This document shows, piece by piece, positions 29,924 to 31,735 of a stretch of DNA of 31,735 nt (position 1 is its first letter; the number at the start of each line of letters is the position of its first letter). The DNA is from Treponema sp. (GTDB lineage Bacteria; Spirochaetota; Spirochaetia; Treponematales; Treponemataceae), in assembly GCA_024400915.1 (NCBI GenBank), contig JAKSLX010000024.1, positions 1-31,735 on the forward strand, in the 5' to 3' direction. The notes below the pieces were generated by a model. It was not told the DNA's origin, did not search any database, and saw nothing but the letters and a program-made list of their open reading frames with translations. Both the position numbers and the translations under genes were made by a program.

Positions 29924-31042
29924 ATGGAAAGTATAATTTACGTTGGAATCGATGTCCACAAGGACACATATTTTTTAAGTTCATTTTTACCTTCAAAGAA
30001 CTTAATTTTTGCACAGACTGAAATGAAGGCAGACAGTAAAAATGTCATGAAGTATTTAGACAAAGTTTCAGAAATGAATGAAGGCGCAATTGTTTTGTGC
30101 GGATATGAAGCTGGACCTACGGGATTCAAGCTTTGCAGGGATTTGATCAAGCGAAATTACAATTGTGTTGTAATGGCTCCTACATCCATTGCAAAAACAA
30201 CTCGGGATAAAATGGTGAAAACAGACAAAGCAGATTCTGTTTTATTAGCAAAATCACTGGCGTTTCATTCCTACAAGCAGGTTGTTTTACCGGATGAAAA
30301 TATCGAAGCATTACGTGAAGTTGTCAGATTACGACATTCTGCACAAAAAGAATGCAAAAGAGCCAAGCAGGCCTTTTTATCTTTTTTACTGTCAAACGGT
30401 TTTTCATATCCTTATGGAGGGAAAGAGTCTTATTGGACAAAAAAATTTATGCTTTGGGTTAACACAGTTCATTTTAATTCAGAGTATTTAAACTTCTGCA
30501 AGGATGAATATCTGGCAGAGGCTGTAAGAATGATTCAGAAAGTAAAAATGCTTGATAAAAAACTGGAAGAACTTCAAGAAAATGAAGAAATTAAAGATAA
30601 AGTAAAAGCACTAAAATGTATCTGTGGAATCAACACCCTGACAGCCATGACTTTGGTTACAGAGGTAGGAGATTTTAACAGATTTAAGACGGCAGGTACT
30701 TTTGCCAGCTATACAGGCTTGTGTCCCGGTAGACATTCAAGTGGATTAACTGACAAAAGTACGGGGATTACAAAACAAGGAAACAGAATAATCAGAAGAA
30801 TATTAATTGAATCGGCAAAATCTTTACGCTGCTCAAAAGCTCAGAAATCATACGGTTTATTAAAACGGCAGCAAGGTGTTTCTTCTGAAATAATCAATTA
30901 TGCCGACAAGGCTTCCAGCAGGATACGAAGGCGTTTGTATCACTTACACAGTTCTGGACTGAATTACAACAAGGTTTCTGCAGCCTGTGCAAGAGAACTT
31001 GCATGTTTTGTATGGGGAATGATGACAGGTCATATTGCTTAA
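29924..31042 (+). CDS. IS110/IS1111 transposase (recombinase)
   Basis: 372 aa, intact. The RuvC-like DEDD domain has D10 (GIDVHKDT), E62 (YEAGPTG), D101 and D104 (KTDKADSVLLAKS). A helical middle (~125-230) is followed by the Transposase_20 domain (CGINTLTAMTLVTEVGDF, FASYTGLCPGRHSSG, with candidate nucleophile S272/S273). AAAGGAGA lies about 8 nt before the ATG. Elements of this family move with an RNA guide (bridge RNA) that specifies donor and target. No frameshift is seen, so the element may be active. Confidence 0.95.
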   Translation: MESIIYVGIDVHKDTYFLSSFLPSKNLIFAQTEMKADSKNVMKYLDKVSEMNEGAIVLCGYEAGPTGFKLCRDLIKRNYNCVVMAPTSIAKTTRDKMVKTDKADSVLLAKSLAFHSYKQVVLPDENIEALREVVRLRHSAQKECKRAKQAFLSFLLSNGFSYPYGGKESYWTKKFMLWVNTVHFNSEYLNFCKDEYLAEAVRMIQKVKMLDKKLEELQENEEIKDKVKALKCICGINTLTAMTLVTEVGDFNRFKTAGTFASYTGLCPGRHSSGLTDKSTGITKQGNRIIRRILIESAKSLRCSKAQKSYGLLKRQQGVSSEIINYADKASSRIRRRLYHLHSSGLNYNKVSAACARELACFVWGMMTGHIA

Positions 31043-31278
31043 TCTTGGTCATTAATAGGAACAGGAGTAGGAGAAATAAGGATCATATAACTATCTACGT
31101 TCGAAATGTCAGGGCAGGTTTTATCGTAAGATGACCTGATCCCAGTTTGCATAGAGTAAGAGTTTTTTCGGCGGACCATTGACCTGGGGTAATGCAATTT
31201 GTTAAATCCCCGAATATCATAGTGGTCAAAACCGGTTAAACTCCGAAACTGTTCTTTTTTGTTCTTTGATAATTGACA
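31043..31278 (+). ncRNA. candidate bridge RNA in the right non-coding end
   Basis: The 235 nt between the transposase stop and the right inverted repeat holds no frame but folds: AGGT/ACCT around TTTATCGTAAGATG (about 31110-31140) and CCCAG (about 31141-31146)/CTGGG (about 31182-31187) enclosing a long loop. In IS1111-group elements the guide RNA is, to my recollection, encoded in this end, whereas the IS110 group uses the left end. Exact RNA ends and the binding loops cannot be set by eye. Confidence 0.5.
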
Positions 31279-31284
31279 AGAGAC

Positions 31285-31461
31285 TCACCATATCATTTCA
31301 ATGTATTTGCCGGTTTCATTTTTTACGTACACATAGTTGTAGTCTGTTATTACTTTGCCAGCCTGGAACAGGTCTAAAAGCACACATCCGCTGAACATTG
31401 CTGCAGATAAAATAACTAAAAATGCTGCAAATACTCCTTTTTTAAAGTTTTTTTTCTCCAT
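31285..31461 (-). CDS. small lipoprotein with 3' end overwritten by the IS element
   Basis: 58 aa from MEKKNFKKGV. GGAG precedes this ATG; the upstream in-frame ATG at 31497 lacks an SD. The signal segment ends in AAMFSGC, lipid-anchored Cys at 26, with VLLDLFQAGKVITDYNYVYVKNETGKY as mature start (two pieces of one segment). The last codons (I-W-stop) are the inverted repeat of the IS element read backwards, so the original C-terminus has been lost or moved. Probably a truncated, possibly non-functional gene. Confidence 0.7.
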   Translation of the reverse strand: MEKKNFKKGVFAAFLVILSAAMFSGCVLLDLFQAGKVITDYNYVYVKNETGKYIEMIW

Positions 31462-31497
31462 AAAAATCTCCAGATAATTAGATTTAGCAGTGACCAT

Positions 31498-31735
31498 TTA
31501 AAGTATTGCTACTGGTATTTAACAAATTTTATGCCAGAAACAGCACTATTTACGGGCAAAGCTATAAAAAATTACATATATTTTACTATCTGTTACTGAA
31601 TTTATTCTTAAGTGGGTATATTTTTAATTTTTTTCTTCTATATATACGTGATGAATCTGCAAAAAAATTGAAAAAAAATCAAAAATTCTTAAAAAAAAAT
31701 TAAAATTTTCCTAAAGTTAAAAAATGCATCTCCGA
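31498..31735. other. AT-rich stretch without recognised gene
   Basis: Very AT-rich with long A and T runs (for example after 31660). A 65-codon frame here has no SD and no similarity I recognise. It could contain the promoter of a gene beyond the window. Confidence 0.4.

Larger units (their letters stand above)
29824..31293 (+). mobile_element. IS110-family element, IS1111 group
   Basis: The 15-bp perfect inverted repeat ATATGGTGAGTCTCT (29824-29838) / AGAGACTCACCATAT (31279-31293) brackets the transposase gene, total ~1.47 kb. Subterminal inverted repeats of this kind mark the IS1111 group, so true ends lie a few bases outside. The left non-coding end is short (~85 nt), and the right non-coding end is long (~235 nt). 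TTGACA at 31273-31278 and TACAAT at 29820-29825 would form a promoter when the ends join in a circle. Confidence 0.88.

Noticed and set aside
1..31735. CRISPR array
   Set aside because: No regularly spaced repeats of 23-40 nt were seen; the repeats present are palindromes or tandem pairs of foldbacks.

Overview
The window looks like chromosome of a host-associated spirochaete, most likely a gut or rumen Treponema. The reasons are the moderate-to-low GC with poly-A/T intergenic tracts, several Cys-anchored lipoproteins, a DUF2259-type secreted protein, a very large membrane-anchored TPR protein resembling the spirochaete periplasmic flagellar collar scaffold, LL-diaminopimelate aminotransferase, and a GTP-type PEP carboxykinase. 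The genus is inferred from gene content. No rRNA is present to confirm it.

Layout. 1-2.4 kb: a decayed IS200/IS605 transposase beside a REP-like palindrome, a lipoprotein, a GC-rich structured RNA resembling the flavo-1 motif, and an unknown helical protein. 2.4-5.4 kb: dapL with its terminator, a DUF2259-type secreted protein, and a multi-spanning membrane protein. 5.4-10.7 kb: a polyprenol/diacylglycerol kinase-like protein translationally coupled (TTG start) to a 1269-residue TPR protein with an enormous acidic region, and a divergent secreted carbohydrate-binding-type protein. 10.7-14.2 kb: ffh and gpsA separated by a 100-nt nested palindrome, then an outer-membrane-type protein. 14.3-18.1 kb: a PHP phosphatase, a Phd/YefM-VapC toxin-antitoxin pair with palindromes in its promoter, and PEPCK with two tandem structured repeats in its likely 3' UTR. 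18.3-19 kb: a NUDIX hydrolase and tRNA-Cys. 19-24.9 kb: a small membrane protein, a HELAH metallopeptidase, a PAP2 phosphatase and a secreted GH3 N-acetylglucosaminidase. 24.9-28.5 kb: an AT-rich lipoprotein, an XRE regulator, a candidate type I toxin-antitoxin locus, and an OhrR-type regulator in one operon with a glutathione peroxidase and a TSCPD protein. 28.6-31.7 kb: a GGDEF protein, an IS110-family (IS1111-type) element and a small lipoprotein whose 3' end is overwritten by the element.

The most interesting item is at about 26.9-27.2 kb. A 29-codon hydrophobic peptide gene has a strong Shine-Dalgarno (SD) site that can be masked by an upstream CTCCCA. It faces a convergent, well-formed promoter (TTGACG-17-TATATT) that would produce a ~79-nt antisense-side RNA ending in a shared hairpin. 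Both RNAs would begin with nearly the same GGAAATGCC(T/C)GAC sequence. This has the architecture of a type I toxin-antitoxin module and would be missed by ordinary annotation.

Other cross-cutting signals are: six genes with a -10 hexamer 6-7 nt before the start codon and no SD site, suggesting leaderless mRNAs; a perfect OhrR-box palindrome upstream of the peroxidase operon; and covarying tandem RNA-like repeats downstream of PEPCK.
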